A model generated the notes under the pieces. The model saw only the letters and a program-made list of their open reading frames with translations. It searched no databases and was not told the origin of the DNA. The translations under genes and the position numbers were made by a program. A DNA stretch of 22,538 nucleotides from Patescibacteria group bacterium UBA6816. GTDB taxonomy: Bacteria; Patescibacteriota; Patescibacteriia; UBA2591; UBA6264. Below, one piece after another: positions 8,843 through 15,629 of this stretch. Positions within the stretch are counted from its first letter, which is position 1, and every line of letters starts with the position of its first letter. The stretch spans positions 550 through 23,087 of the forward strand of contig DKES01000029.1 of the NCBI GenBank assembly GCA_002452615.1, in the 5' to 3' direction.

Positions 8843-8897
8843 TTTAATTGTATCATTTTATGTGTTTAATTGTATCATTTTGAAACAATTAAAACAA
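8843..8897 (-). promoter_or_regulatory. Tandem extended -10 / operator-like repeats upstream of the Fic gene
   Basis: A 17-bp sequence (TTTAATTGTATCATTTT on the plus strand) occurs at 8843-8859 and 8865-8881, exactly 22 bp apart, two helical turns. On the minus strand each holds TGATACAAT, an extended -10. The distal copy has TTGTTT (8897-8892) 17 bp upstream. The proximal copy ends 7 nt before the Fic ATG, so its transcript would be leaderless. The repeats may instead be operator half-sites for the HTH of the Fic protein. Confidence 0.55.
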
Positions 8898-8926
8898 GAT
8901 TGTTTCGTACAGGTCGGACCTGTACG
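8882..8926. repeat. Two adjoining inverted repeats, including a 21-bp palindrome
   Basis: GAAACAAT (8882-8889) pairs with ATTGTTTC (8899-8906). It is followed directly by CGTACAGGTC-G-GACCTGTACG (8906-8926), with 10-bp perfect arms and a single central base. Such a tight palindrome suits a dimeric regulator better than an RNA hairpin. It lies upstream of the Fic gene. No U-tract follows on either strand. Confidence 0.6.
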
Positions 8927-8950
8927 AAGTTGAGAGAGCTTGTAAATACT

Positions 8951-8986
8951 AAAAAATACAAGACTGGCCGTCTCTTTGACGGGTCT
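8951..8986 (-). terminator. Possible terminator of the pilus operon
   Basis: On the minus strand AGACCCGTC-aaaga-GACGG-(3-base bulge)-GTCT is followed by TGTATTTTTT. A hairpin plus a T-rich run suits termination of the pilus operon before the Fic gene, about 155 bp past the last pilus stop codon. Confidence 0.5.
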
Positions 8987-9103
8987 CAAAATAATGAACA
9001 AGGATTAAAAAACATTTATCCTTTTTAGGTTATATAATTTATCTTTATTCTATTATATTATACTATTTTAAAAACTCTTTCCAGTCCCTAAAGTTTGGAA
9101 ACC

Positions 9104-9130
9104 GAACTTGGGAACTGAGTTCCCAAGTTC
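9104..9130. terminator. Strong hairpin just after the pilus operon
   Basis: GAACTTGGGAACT (9104-9116) and AGTTCCCAAGTTC (9118-9130) form a perfect 13-bp inverted repeat with a one-base centre, 12 bp past the stop of the last pseudopilin gene. The T-run (9137-9143) is on the plus-strand side, so it is not a classical minus-strand terminator. It may protect the 3' end of the mRNA or be a repeat element. The rest of 8840-9141 holds no gene that I can support. Confidence 0.5.
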
Positions 9131-9141
9131 CCAAAGTTTTT

Positions 9142-9912
9142 TTAAATCCCGAATTTCTGCCATTTAGGAATATTTTGAATTAATTGTCTTTCATATTCAT
9201 CACAAGAACCACTCGCTTTAATAATTATTCCAAGAGGCAAACTACTAGAAGGAGTTAGGGTATAAGAATCAGCTACAGTGCCATTATTATTAATTCTAAT
9301 CCAAAAATAGCTATTAAGATAATCACTGGTATTAATAGTTTGAGGAAAAGTTATATAAAAAGTTTGAGTTTTAGTAGTAGAACAATCCCTTGGAGTCCCA
9401 CTGGTTGTACATTGAAAAAGCACTAAATCTGTAGGCTCTGTTCCAGTCTGAGTGATTTCAATGGAGCTAGGATAATTAGCTCCATTAATATTCAAAGCTA
9501 ATTCAAAAGCTTCTCCTGCTTCAAGTTCAATAGTCCAAGGGTTGGTATTGGAAATAGGGTTATCAGTACATTCTGTTCCAGGGTTAGGACAAGCTGTATC
9601 AGAAGTAATGGTGGCAGTGTATTCAGCTCCATTACTTAAACTTCCACTTAAATCATCACCAATATCAGCATAATTTTTAGTCAATTGATAAGCGGCTTTT
9701 TCCAAAGCGGTTTTCGCGGCAAAATAACCTTTTTCAGAAACTTCAGCCCCATAAACAATTTGCCCTTGACGAAAAGTTATTTCACTAACAATTAAAGTGG
9801 AGGTTAAAACCGTGGAAATAATCAATAAGGTTAAAATCAAGGAAATGCCCTGATTATCATTAGAACATTGAAACATTGGAACATTAAAACATTTATTCTT
9901 ATTTTTTTTCAT
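9142..9912 (-). CDS. PilX/GspK-like pilus accessory pseudopilin
   Basis: A 256-residue protein whose leader ends at Gly22, followed by the hydrophobic ISLILTLLIISTVLTSTLIV. There is no Glu at mature position 5, as is usual for GspK/PilX-type minor pilins. EVSEKGYFAAKTALEKA (about 79-95) matches the Tyr-x-Ala-Ala region after the helix in PilX-like proteins. The C-terminal domain is rich in Thr/Ser and has several cysteines. It is the last gene of the pilus operon, two bases after the preceding stop. The leader contains CFNVPMFQCSN, encoded by an 8-bp repeat array at 9863-9894 and nearly the same as in the GspH-like protein. Role: minor pilin in a tip complex, by family analogy. Confidence 0.72.
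   Translation of the reverse strand: MKKNKNKCFNVPMFQCSNDNQGISLILTLLIISTVLTSTLIVSEITFRQGQIVYGAEVSEKGYFAAKTALEKAAYQLTKNYADIGDDLSGSLSNGAEYTATITSDTACPNPGTECTDNPISNTNPWTIELEAGEAFELALNINGANYPSSIEITQTGTEPTDLVLFQCTTSGTPRDCSTTKTQTFYITFPQTINTSDYLNSYFWIRINNNGTVADSYTLTPSSSLPLGIIIKASGSCDEYERQLIQNIPKWQKFGI
9863..9894. repeat. 8-bp repeat array, four units, in the PilX-like leader
   Basis: GAACATTG-AAACATTG-GAACATTA-AAACATTT on the plus strand. It is translated on the minus strand as part of the cytoplasmic leader before the prepilin cleavage site, so it should be absent from the mature protein. Confidence 0.85.
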
Positions 9913-9914
9913 TT

Positions 9915-10571
9915 TTATTTTCTTTCAATATATCTTTGAGGAATGGTTTGTTGTAAAATTAAATTTTTAGTGGTGCCTTTTTCTAATAAAGACTTTAGTT
10001 TTAAAATAATGGTTGCCCGGGGATGAGTATAAGTGGAAGACCCAGCCACAAAAGGATTAGTGGTGGGAAGGATATAAAAATCCAGTCTTTCAATACTAAC
10101 ATTAACCATGGTAATAGTTTGAAAATTATTATCATTAGTACAATCCGTATTTTCACATCTTTGTAAAGTACAACGACCACTTGCAGCTAAACAAGCCCCA
10201 TTTTCAACCGGGGTGTCGGGATTAACCCGATATTTAATTTGATTGTCAGAAGAATTTAATAAAGATAATTCTCCAACAGGATTTACAATCGGAGAAGAAT
10301 AATCACTATAATCAATTCGGTTTGCGCGAATATCTTTAACCATTAAACTCATTAAATACTGGCCGTCTCCTTGAATATTAAGTTGCCCCAAAGTTTTTTC
10401 CCGCGTCCCAATAATCCTTAAATAAATTCCCGTGGCCCCGACAATCGCCATGGCAGTAATGCTAATAGAGACCAACATTTCAATTAGGGTAAACCCCGCA
10501 CCTTTTAAAAATTGACCTCTAAACAAGGCTTTTCTTAATACGTTTTTTAAGCTAAGCATAAGTTTTGCCAA
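9915..10571 (-). CDS. PilW/GspJ-like pseudopilin
   Basis: A type III signal, KGAG|FTLIEMLVSISITAM, with Glu at mature position 5 identifies a class of minor pilin; its size and the IRANRIDYSD region after the helix suggest a GspJ/PilW type. The start at 10571 is a TTG without a clear ribosome site. An ATG at 10559 gives 214 residues and is equally possible; both leave a long leader of 22-26 residues. The C-terminal domain has an apparent Cys cluster (CLAASGRC...CENTDC). It lies 18 bp after the PilV-like gene and 2 bp before the PilX-like gene. Confidence 0.78.
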   Translation of the reverse strand: MAKLMLSLKNVLRKALFRGQFLKGAGFTLIEMLVSISITAMAIVGATGIYLRIIGTREKTLGQLNIQGDGQYLMSLMVKDIRANRIDYSDYSSPIVNPVGELSLLNSSDNQIKYRVNPDTPVENGACLAASGRCTLQRCENTDCTNDNNFQTITMVNVSIERLDFYILPTTNPFVAGSSTYTHPRATIILKLKSLLEKGTTKNLILQQTIPQRYIERK

Positions 10572-10589
10572 AATATTTTGTTTTTCTTT

Positions 10590-11216
10590 TTAATCATATT
10601 GTTGTCTCCAATCGCTTAAATGAACTTCTAAAGATACGCTGTGAACTCGATTTTTTTCTTCCCAAGAAACAGTGGAAATAATTTTTTTTTCACAGATTCC
10701 CTCACAATTTCCCCCTAAATCATCGCCAACACTAATGCTCACTAATCGCTTAAAAACTTCTTGACTGGCACAACGCGTCCTAATATCATTAGACCCTAAA
10801 CAAAGATAACAATTAAGACAATTATCAGTGAGATAATCTAAAATTGAAGTTCCTTCTTCTCTGGTTGGATTAACAGAAGGAGCTCCCCCTGGATTAACAT
10901 CAGTATACAAAGAAGTATCATTGTAATTAATCACCCAATCACCATCTTCTAAACCATGGGGCCAAGTACTAGTGGGGTCTAAACGATTACTATCTTTTAA
11001 AGCAATCATCACTTCAATTCCTTCCCGAGCTAAATTAGTGGCCACGGTTCTTTTAGTTGATTCTCCGCCTAAAATTATTTGAGCAGTTCCCAAAGCTAAA
11101 ATAGCCACAATGGCAGTGACAATTATACCAATGGCCACAATGGCTTCAATTAAACTTTGTCCTTTATTCTTGGCGGGTCTTTCGCCAAAAAATAAATTAG
11201 GGTGTAATTCTAACAT
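10590..11216 (-). CDS. PilV/GspI-like pseudopilin
   Basis: The prepilin site is KNKG|QSLIEAIVAIGIIVTA, with Glu at mature position 5 and ATNLAREGIEVMIALKDSN after the helix, typical of PilV/GspI-like minor pilins in small bacterial genomes. I place the start at the ATG at 11216, which has AAGGAG six bases upstream, rather than at an upstream in-frame start at 11282 that would overlap the previous gene by 86 bp. The chosen start overlaps it by 20 bp. The product has 208 residues. The leader holds GERPAKNK, encoded by a small inverted repeat (TTGGCG...CGCCAA). Conserved-looking cysteines lie in the C-terminal half (NCLNCYLC, CEGICEKK). Confidence 0.8.
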   Translation of the reverse strand: MLELHPNLFFGERPAKNKGQSLIEAIVAIGIIVTAIVAILALGTAQIILGGESTKRTVATNLAREGIEVMIALKDSNRLDPTSTWPHGLEDGDWVINYNDTSLYTDVNPGGAPSVNPTREEGTSILDYLTDNCLNCYLCLGSNDIRTRCASQEVFKRLVSISVGDDLGGNCEGICEKKIISTVSWEEKNRVHSVSLEVHLSDWRQQYD

Positions 11217-11775
11217 CGATTTCTCCTTGTGAATTAATACGCACATAACCAATAAAAATAGTGTCGTCGTGTTCAAGAACAATTAAAGATGAATTTGCCC
11301 CGGTTAATTCACTCCCCCCTAATCCCGTACTCACCCAAATAGTTCCTTGAGGGGGAGTAAAAATTATTGAAGAATGGGGCACAGAATCAAAACTAACTTT
11401 TTCTAATAAGGAAAAACTTTGAATAATCGTGTCTCCGGCATCATATTCATAACTATCAACTTCAGAATCATTAGCAAAAAGATAATAGGAATTTGGCTCT
11501 GTGGATTCATTAAGATAAACCCCATAACCTCCGTCTGGCCGAACCCCTCCAATAGTTTTACCGGTTAAAGCCATCATTTGGGCTTGACGAATTATGGCGG
11601 CTAATTTTTCCGCAGAAGTACTCACGTCTTTAGACCGCTTCCCGGTTTGCATCCCGGCCAAAACCATCCCGGTAATCATTACGGTAATAGAAATAACCAC
11701 TATTAGTTCAATTAGGGTAAACCCTTTGTCATTTGAACATTGGAACACTGGAACATTGGAACATTTATTTTTCAT
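11197..11775 (-). CDS. GspH/FimT-like pseudopilin
   Basis: A 192-residue protein with the prepilin site DKG|FTLIELIVVISITVMITG, Glu at mature position 5, then SAEKLAAIIRQAQMMALTGK, which matches the region after the helix in GspH/FimT proteins. The globular domain includes PDGGYGVYL, also usual there. The 18-residue leader contains CSNVPVFQCSN, translated from an 8-bp repeat array at 11735-11766. The start codon lies inside the end of the four-helix-bundle gene (11-bp overlap), so expression is coupled. Role: minor pilin of a type IV pilus or competence-like pseudopilus, processed by the peptidase encoded upstream. Confidence 0.82.
   Translation of the reverse strand: MKNKCSNVPVFQCSNDKGFTLIELIVVISITVMITGMVLAGMQTGKRSKDVSTSAEKLAAIIRQAQMMALTGKTIGGVRPDGGYGVYLNESTEPNSYYLFANDSEVDSYEYDAGDTIIQSFSLLEKVSFDSVPHSSIIFTPPQGTIWVSTGLGGSELTGANSSLIVLEHDDTIFIGYVRINSQGEIDVRITP
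11735..11766. repeat. 8-bp repeat array, four units, in the GspH-like leader
   Basis: GAACATTG-GAACACTG-GAACATTG-GAACATTT on the plus strand. It touches the stop of the four-helix-bundle gene on one side and encodes the pseudopilin leader on the minus strand. It is inverted relative to the array at 12129-12170 across that gene. Confidence 0.88.
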
Positions 11776-12127
11776 TTTTAAGTCCTTTAATTATTGGCCA
11801 AAGCATGGCTCCAATCTCATCCACCATTTTAAGACCTTTATTATATTCTTGTTTGGAAATATATTTTTCTACTAAACTAAAATAAAGTAAATATTTTGAT
11901 TCTTTAAGAGAACCATAAGATATTTCTAAAAAATTGCGTTGAGTATTTTTTTGCATCCGAGCATAACCTTCAATAAAATTTAAGATAATGGACAAACTGG
12001 CTCTTCTAATTTGAGAAATTACCCCGTATTTTTCTTCTTCAGGAAAATTACGAGTTAGTTGATATATAAAATGAACATATTTATCCATTTTTTCTTTAAG
12101 TTTTTCTCTAAAATCATTTGTAGGCAT
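11765..12127 (-). CDS. Four-helix-bundle (S23/23S-rRNA-IVP-type) protein
   Basis: A 120-residue helical protein. FREKLKEKMDKYVHFIYQLTRNFPEEEKYGVISQIRRAS at the N-terminus, then SIILNFIEGYAR and FLEISYGSLKESKYLL, are the hallmark blocks of the four-helix-bundle family first known from 23S rRNA intervening sequences. The relative Avd helps diversity-generating retroelements, but no reverse transcriptase is visible here. The function of stand-alone members is unknown. It interrupts an otherwise standard order of prepilin peptidase and pseudopilins, and is bracketed by 8-bp repeat arrays in inverted orientation. This suggests a late arrival, perhaps a mobile unit. It overlaps the next gene by 11 bp. 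Confidence 0.85.
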   Translation of the reverse strand: MPTNDFREKLKEKMDKYVHFIYQLTRNFPEEEKYGVISQIRRASLSIILNFIEGYARMQKNTQRNFLEISYGSLKESKYLLYFSLVEKYISKQEYNKGLKMVDEIGAMLWPIIKGLKNEK

Positions 12128-12128
12128 A

Positions 12129-12170
12129 ATGTTTTATGTTTTTATGTTCTCATGTTTTCATGTTTTCATG
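12129..12170. repeat. 8-bp repeat array before the four-helix-bundle gene
   Basis: About five units of ATGTTTTC/ATGTTCTC/ATGTTTTT on the plus strand, i.e. GAAAACAT on the minus strand. It fills the gap between the prepilin peptidase stop and the four-helix-bundle ATG. The AACAT core and 8-bp period match the array at 11735-11766, but on the other strand. Confidence 0.8.
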
Positions 12171-12175
12171 ATTAT

Positions 12176-12970
12176 CTAGAAATACCAATTAATTATCATT
12201 TCTCCAAAAAAATAAGTAATAAAAATTCCCACTACCAAAAAAGGACCCAGCGGAACATAACTCTTAAACTTTTTTTGTTTAACGGCAATTAAACCCAGAC
12301 AAACTAAAGAACCAATTAAATAAGAAAGAATAATAGCCAAACAAAGCATTTGCCACTGGCCAAAAATCACTCCAGCTAAAGCCCCGATTCTTAAGTCTCC
12401 CAGACCAATTCCTTTCCCTCGGGTAATTAAATATTGTAAAGCAAAAAATAAGACGCCCAATAAAATTGCCAAACTTAAATGAAAAAACTGAGGTAAAAAT
12501 TCCTGATGATTAAGGGAAAAAGTTATTAGTTTTAAAACAAAAATTAAAACAATCACTGGAATAACAACTTTATCTGATACTAACATGTATTTAAGGTCAA
12601 AAATAAAGATAAAAATTAAACCAAAATACAAAGTCCATTCTGTTAAAACATTTAAAATAAAAAACGGGGAAAATAAAAAAACGCCTGGAGATAAAAACTC
12701 TCTAAGCGGTAAAATAAATAAAATTCCCATAATTAACTCTCCTATAGGATATTGCCAGGAGATTTTTTTATGACAATGACGACAGCGGCCTTTAAGAAAA
12801 ATAAAGGAGAAAACAGGGATATTTTCTTGCCAGCTGAGTTGGTGTTTGCAATGAGGGCAATAAGAACGACCAAGAATTGTTTTTTTGTTCGCCAGACGAT
12901 AAACCAAACAATTTAAAAAACTGCCGAAAGATAATCCAATAACAAAAAAAGTGATTATTAATACAGCCAT
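12176..12970 (-). CDS. pilD: Prepilin peptidase / leader peptidase (A24 family)
   Basis: This 264-residue integral membrane aspartic protease cleaves the basic leaders of type IV prepilins after Gly and may N-methylate the new terminus. The N-terminus has GSFLNCLVYRL, followed by a zinc-binding cytoplasmic loop with Cys38-x2-Cys41 and Cys63-x2-Cys66. The catalytic aspartates are Asp125 (FDLKYMLVSD) and Asp192 in GLGD (189-192). About seven or eight membrane segments are evident. Length is typical. It heads the pilus operon, so substrates are encoded just downstream, plus the pilin at 21950. A good promoter lies at 12980-13007 and would give an almost leaderless mRNA. The symbol is used in the generic sense. 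Confidence 0.95.
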   Translation of the reverse strand: MAVLIITFFVIGLSFGSFLNCLVYRLANKKTILGRSYCPHCKHQLSWQENIPVFSFIFLKGRCRHCHKKISWQYPIGELIMGILFILPLREFLSPGVFLFSPFFILNVLTEWTLYFGLIFIFIFDLKYMLVSDKVVIPVIVLIFVLKLITFSLNHQEFLPQFFHLSLAILLGVLFFALQYLITRGKGIGLGDLRIGALAGVIFGQWQMLCLAIILSYLIGSLVCLGLIAVKQKKFKSYVPLGPFLVVGIFITYFFGEMIINWYF

Positions 12971-12979
12971 ATAGGGTTA

Positions 12980-13007
12980 ATTATACTATACTTTCAAAAT
13001 TTTTCAA
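12980..13007 (-). promoter_or_regulatory. Promoter of the pilus operon
   Basis: On the minus strand TTGAAA (13007-13002), a 16-bp spacer and TATAAT (12985-12980). The -10 ends only 9 bases before the peptidase ATG, so the transcript would begin within about 3 bases of the start codon. No ribosome site is present. Confidence 0.7.
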
Positions 13008-13028
13008 AGCCCTAAAAGGCTTAAAGAA

Positions 13029-13053
13029 AATTTGGAGATTGGGTCTCCAAATT
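13029..13053 (-). terminator. Terminator of the glycan operon
   Basis: AATTTGGAGA and TCTCCAAATT form a perfect 10-bp stem with a 5-base loop, 33 bp past the stop of the last glycan gene. On the minus strand it is followed by TTCTTT. It separates the glycan operon from the pilus promoter. Confidence 0.6.
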
Positions 13054-13085
13054 GTCTTCTAATTTTTTTAAATCTCAGTTTTGTT

Positions 13086-14453
13086 CTAATTCTTATGCTT
13101 AAAGAGTAAAGCCGCTAAAAAGATTGATATCGGGACAAGGGTTATTAAATTGCGACCCACTACTGTGCCCTGGGAAACAAATTCAAAAGAGGCGGTAAAA
13201 ATATAAAGAGTTAGATAGGCTAAAAATCCGCCCAAAATCATTAAAAACAAATAAAAATAAGGAGGGGTAAAAACTTTTTTGTAAAAAAGGATTAAAATTA
13301 AAACAAAAACACCAGGCCAAATATGAAAAGAATTCGATAAAAAAATCTGTTGCCATAAAGGCATAAAAATCTCAGGATGCCAACCAATAAAAGTAATACC
13401 TGAACCCGGCTGGACACTGTCAAAGCCAAAACCAAACCATATTTTAAAAATCAGCCAAGGAAGAAAAAATATTAACGAACCATAAATAAAACTAAAAAAT
13501 CTTTTTATTTCTTGAAACCTAATCTCCTTGTTATATTTTTTCCTAAAAAGATTTAATAAATAAATTAAAAACACCGTCACCAGAACCACGGCCAGCATCA
13601 AACCTTCGTTTTTAACCCAAGGCATTAAACCAGTGAATAAACCTGCGCCAATTAAATCTATTTTTCTTTTTTGCGTTAAATAATTGAAAAGAGAAATAGC
13701 CGCTAAGGTAAAATAAAAACTTAAACATAAATCAGCGTAGGCCACAAATCCATGATAATTTAAAAGTGGAAAAGTGGCTAAAAACATAGTAAAAATCAAA
13801 CTAATTCGCCAACCAGTTCTTTTTTTAATGGAAAAGAAAACAAAACCAATTAAGGCTAGAAAATAAAAAGCAAAAACCAACCCCACTAAAGCATCATTAA
13901 CTTCCCCTAACCAAAAATAAACCCAGGTCAAATATAAGGGAATGTGAAGCGGATAATTTTGCTGGACTTGGGAACCTAAAAAGAAATTGCCTTGGGAATC
14001 AAAAGCTAATTCTGGCTCAAGAAAAAAAACTTTTCCCCTAAAAGCCCAGTTATTAAGGGCATCGAAATTAATTACTGGCCGTAAACCAGCTGAAATAAAG
14101 ACAAAACCAATCTCAAAAATAATTATTAAAACTAATAAGATTTCTAACCAAGACCAATTTAGTTTTTTTCTGGCAGGTCTTTCTAAAAATCCCCATTTCT
14201 GCATTAACATTAAAACAATAAAAATACCATCCAAAATCACCAAAGCCATGGCAAAAACCAACCAAGACAAACCAATTAAACCAAACCAAAACATTAAAAA
14301 ACTGGTTAAGCCAGTTCCTAAAGCAAAAGAAAAAATACAAAACTTAACCCGACTAATTTTAATATCTTTTTTATGACTTAATAAAAATAAAATTCCGGCA
14401 CCAAAAACAAAGGAGCTTAAAAGAGATAAAATTAAAACAAGCAAATTAATCAT
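13086..14453 (-). CDS. Polytopic GT-C-like membrane glycosyltransferase (putative)
   Basis: A 455-residue protein with roughly ten or more hydrophobic segments. After three N-terminal segments comes a loop with GLRPVINFDALNNWAFRGK (about 123-141), with Asp131 where GT-C enzymes (PMT/ArnT/GT39 type) keep their catalytic acid in the first outer loop. NYPLHIPLYLTWVYFWLG follows, and near residue 278 MPWVKNEGL. These features suit a lipid-linked-sugar-dependent glycosyltransferase, but I cannot name a subfamily or substrate. It overlaps the upstream gene by 8 bp (ATGATTAA). A cytoplasmic loop LERPARKK shares a short DNA motif with the PilV-like leader. Confidence 0.65.
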   Translation of the reverse strand: MINLLVLILSLLSSFVFGAGILFLLSHKKDIKISRVKFCIFSFALGTGLTSFLMFWFGLIGLSWLVFAMALVILDGIFIVLMLMQKWGFLERPARKKLNWSWLEILLVLIIIFEIGFVFISAGLRPVINFDALNNWAFRGKVFFLEPELAFDSQGNFFLGSQVQQNYPLHIPLYLTWVYFWLGEVNDALVGLVFAFYFLALIGFVFFSIKKRTGWRISLIFTMFLATFPLLNYHGFVAYADLCLSFYFTLAAISLFNYLTQKRKIDLIGAGLFTGLMPWVKNEGLMLAVVLVTVFLIYLLNLFRKKYNKEIRFQEIKRFFSFIYGSLIFFLPWLIFKIWFGFGFDSVQPGSGITFIGWHPEIFMPLWQQIFLSNSFHIWPGVFVLILILFYKKVFTPPYFYLFLMILGGFLAYLTLYIFTASFEFVSQGTVVGRNLITLVPISIFLAALLFKHKN

Positions 14454-14910
14454 AAACTGCTTTTAAAATAACTTTTTTATTTTCAAATTCTTTAAAATTT
14501 TCAAATCCAGCTACTGACTCAGGTAAATTAACGTTAAAAGAAAAAATAAAGTCTGCTTGCTCTAGAATATAAACTAATTCTAATTCTGGATAAAGATAAT
14601 ACTTTGCCCAAACCCAAAAAGTAGTTTGCGCCGGAACCAAATAAATACGAGATTTAACAGGAACCTGGGACTTTCCGAATTCTAAAAATTCATAAAAATT
14701 ATACCAATTCTCGGGCAAATACTTAGTTTCAATAACCCGAGAAATCATATTTTCCTGTTTTTTTTCCACACTTTGATTGTAAAAATTTTGATAATCCCTA
14801 ATTAACCAATGAGCTTGAATTAAAAACCAGGGTAAAGAAAATAACAACCAAATTGTCAACACAAAACCAAGAAAATATTTTTTATTTAAATCTTTTTGAT
14901 AATTTTTCAA
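14446..14910 (-). CDS. Membrane-anchored protein of unknown function (TTG start)
   Basis: Not recognised. A 154-residue product has one N-terminal membrane segment (YFLGFVLTIWLLFSLPWFLI) and a soluble, probably extracytoplasmic remainder. The start is TTG overlapping the upstream TGA as TTGA. Alternatively this is the second half of one protein joined to the 54-codon ORF upstream by a -1 shift in a T-run. That would give two membrane segments with a basic loop KNYQKDLNKK between them. It is tightly packed before the GT-C-like gene and probably works with it. Confidence 0.6.
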   Translation of the reverse strand: MKNYQKDLNKKYFLGFVLTIWLLFSLPWFLIQAHWLIRDYQNFYNQSVEKKQENMISRVIETKYLPENWYNFYEFLEFGKSQVPVKSRIYLVPAQTTFWVWAKYYLYPELELVYILEQADFIFSFNVNLPESVAGFENFKEFENKKVILKAVYD

Positions 14911-15071
14911 AGAAAAAAACGCAATAACAAGAAAAAAATAAAACCCAGAAAAAGAATTAAATAAAAATAAAAATGGTCTGGTAAACCAAAAATATCTTTA
15001 AGGGGAATAAGATTAATATAATAATAATGTTCCAGAGAAACTGCAAAATATTCTTTTAAAAAATCAATCAT
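14907..15071 (-). CDS. Small membrane ORF, 54 residues
   Basis: Starts MIDFLKEYFAVSLEHYYYI and ends in a hydrophobic C-terminal segment rich in Phe and Leu. Its ATG overlaps the stop of the restored methyltransferase reading frame (AATGATTGA), and its TGA overlaps the next TTG start. Both joins support real translation. Not recognised. It may be the N-terminal part of the following protein, split by a homopolymer shift in one of two T7 runs near its end. Confidence 0.55.
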   Translation of the reverse strand: MIDFLKEYFAVSLEHYYYINLIPLKDIFGLPDHFYFYLILFLGFIFFLLLRFFL

Positions 15072-15629
15072 TTTTCTGAGCTAAAACAAAAATATTAAAA
15101 ACAAATTCAAATTTCTGCGCCTTAACAACGTGCCAATTAGTTTCCTTTAAAAGCTGTTTTAAGGTAGGTAAGGAAAAATATCTTTTATGGTCGCTTATTT
15201 CTTCTTTTTCAATAGCTTTTATTTTATAAGCTAAAAATTTAAAACCGGACCAGCTAAAGGAGCGGGTACGGTAATAATTAAAAAACCTTTATCTTTTAAA
15301 ACACGATGGCATTCTTTTAAAACCTCTTTGGGATAATCTAAATGTTCTAAAACGGCCAGCATCGTAATATAATCAACGCTTTTATCTGGTAAAGGAATTT
15401 TCTTTTTTATCTCCAAATTAATTAATTTAATTTTTTGGTCGGACTGGTCTTTTATCTTTTTATCAAATCCTAATCCTTTTTTAATCTTATCTTTAAGTAA
15501 ATTTAAAAAATAAGCTTCTTGGCCACAGCCAATGTCTAATAAAACAACACCCTCAGAAATATATTTTTTAACTTTTCTGACCCGTAAAAATCTAATTAAT
15601 TTATCTAACCAAGTAAAACTACTGCTCAT
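15064..15629 (-). CDS. Class I SAM-dependent methyltransferase, split by a -1 frameshift
   Basis: The first frame (15629-15231) gives 132 residues with the SAM motif VLLDIGCGQEAYF, SVDYITMLAVLEHLDYP and CHRVLKDKGFLIITVPAPL, then stops at TAG. In the -1 frame the sequence continues without a gap as LAYKIKAIEKEEISDHKRYF and on to VFNIFVLAQKND, stopping at 15064. This is the C-terminal part expected of such enzymes (about 188 residues joined). The break is at AAATTTTTAG; one more T would restore the frame, and A-AAT-TTT also has the form of a -1 slippery heptamer. The gene overlaps the GT4 gene by 11 bp and the next ORF by 8 bp. Substrate unknown, probably a sugar or lipid intermediate. Confidence 0.85.

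Noticed and set aside
8840..9141. Small RNA gene or tRNA in the gap between the Fic and pilus loci
   Set aside because: Several hairpins are present but no cloverleaf, and their placement suits operator and terminator roles better.
11765..12127. Diversity-generating retroelement accessory (Avd) call for the four-helix-bundle protein
   Set aside because: No reverse transcriptase, template repeat or variable repeat is seen in the window; the general family name is safer.
13987..14376. Plus-strand ORF of 129 codons, very rich in Lys
   Set aside because: Antisense of a polytopic membrane protein (Phe codons become Lys); no motif or ribosome site.
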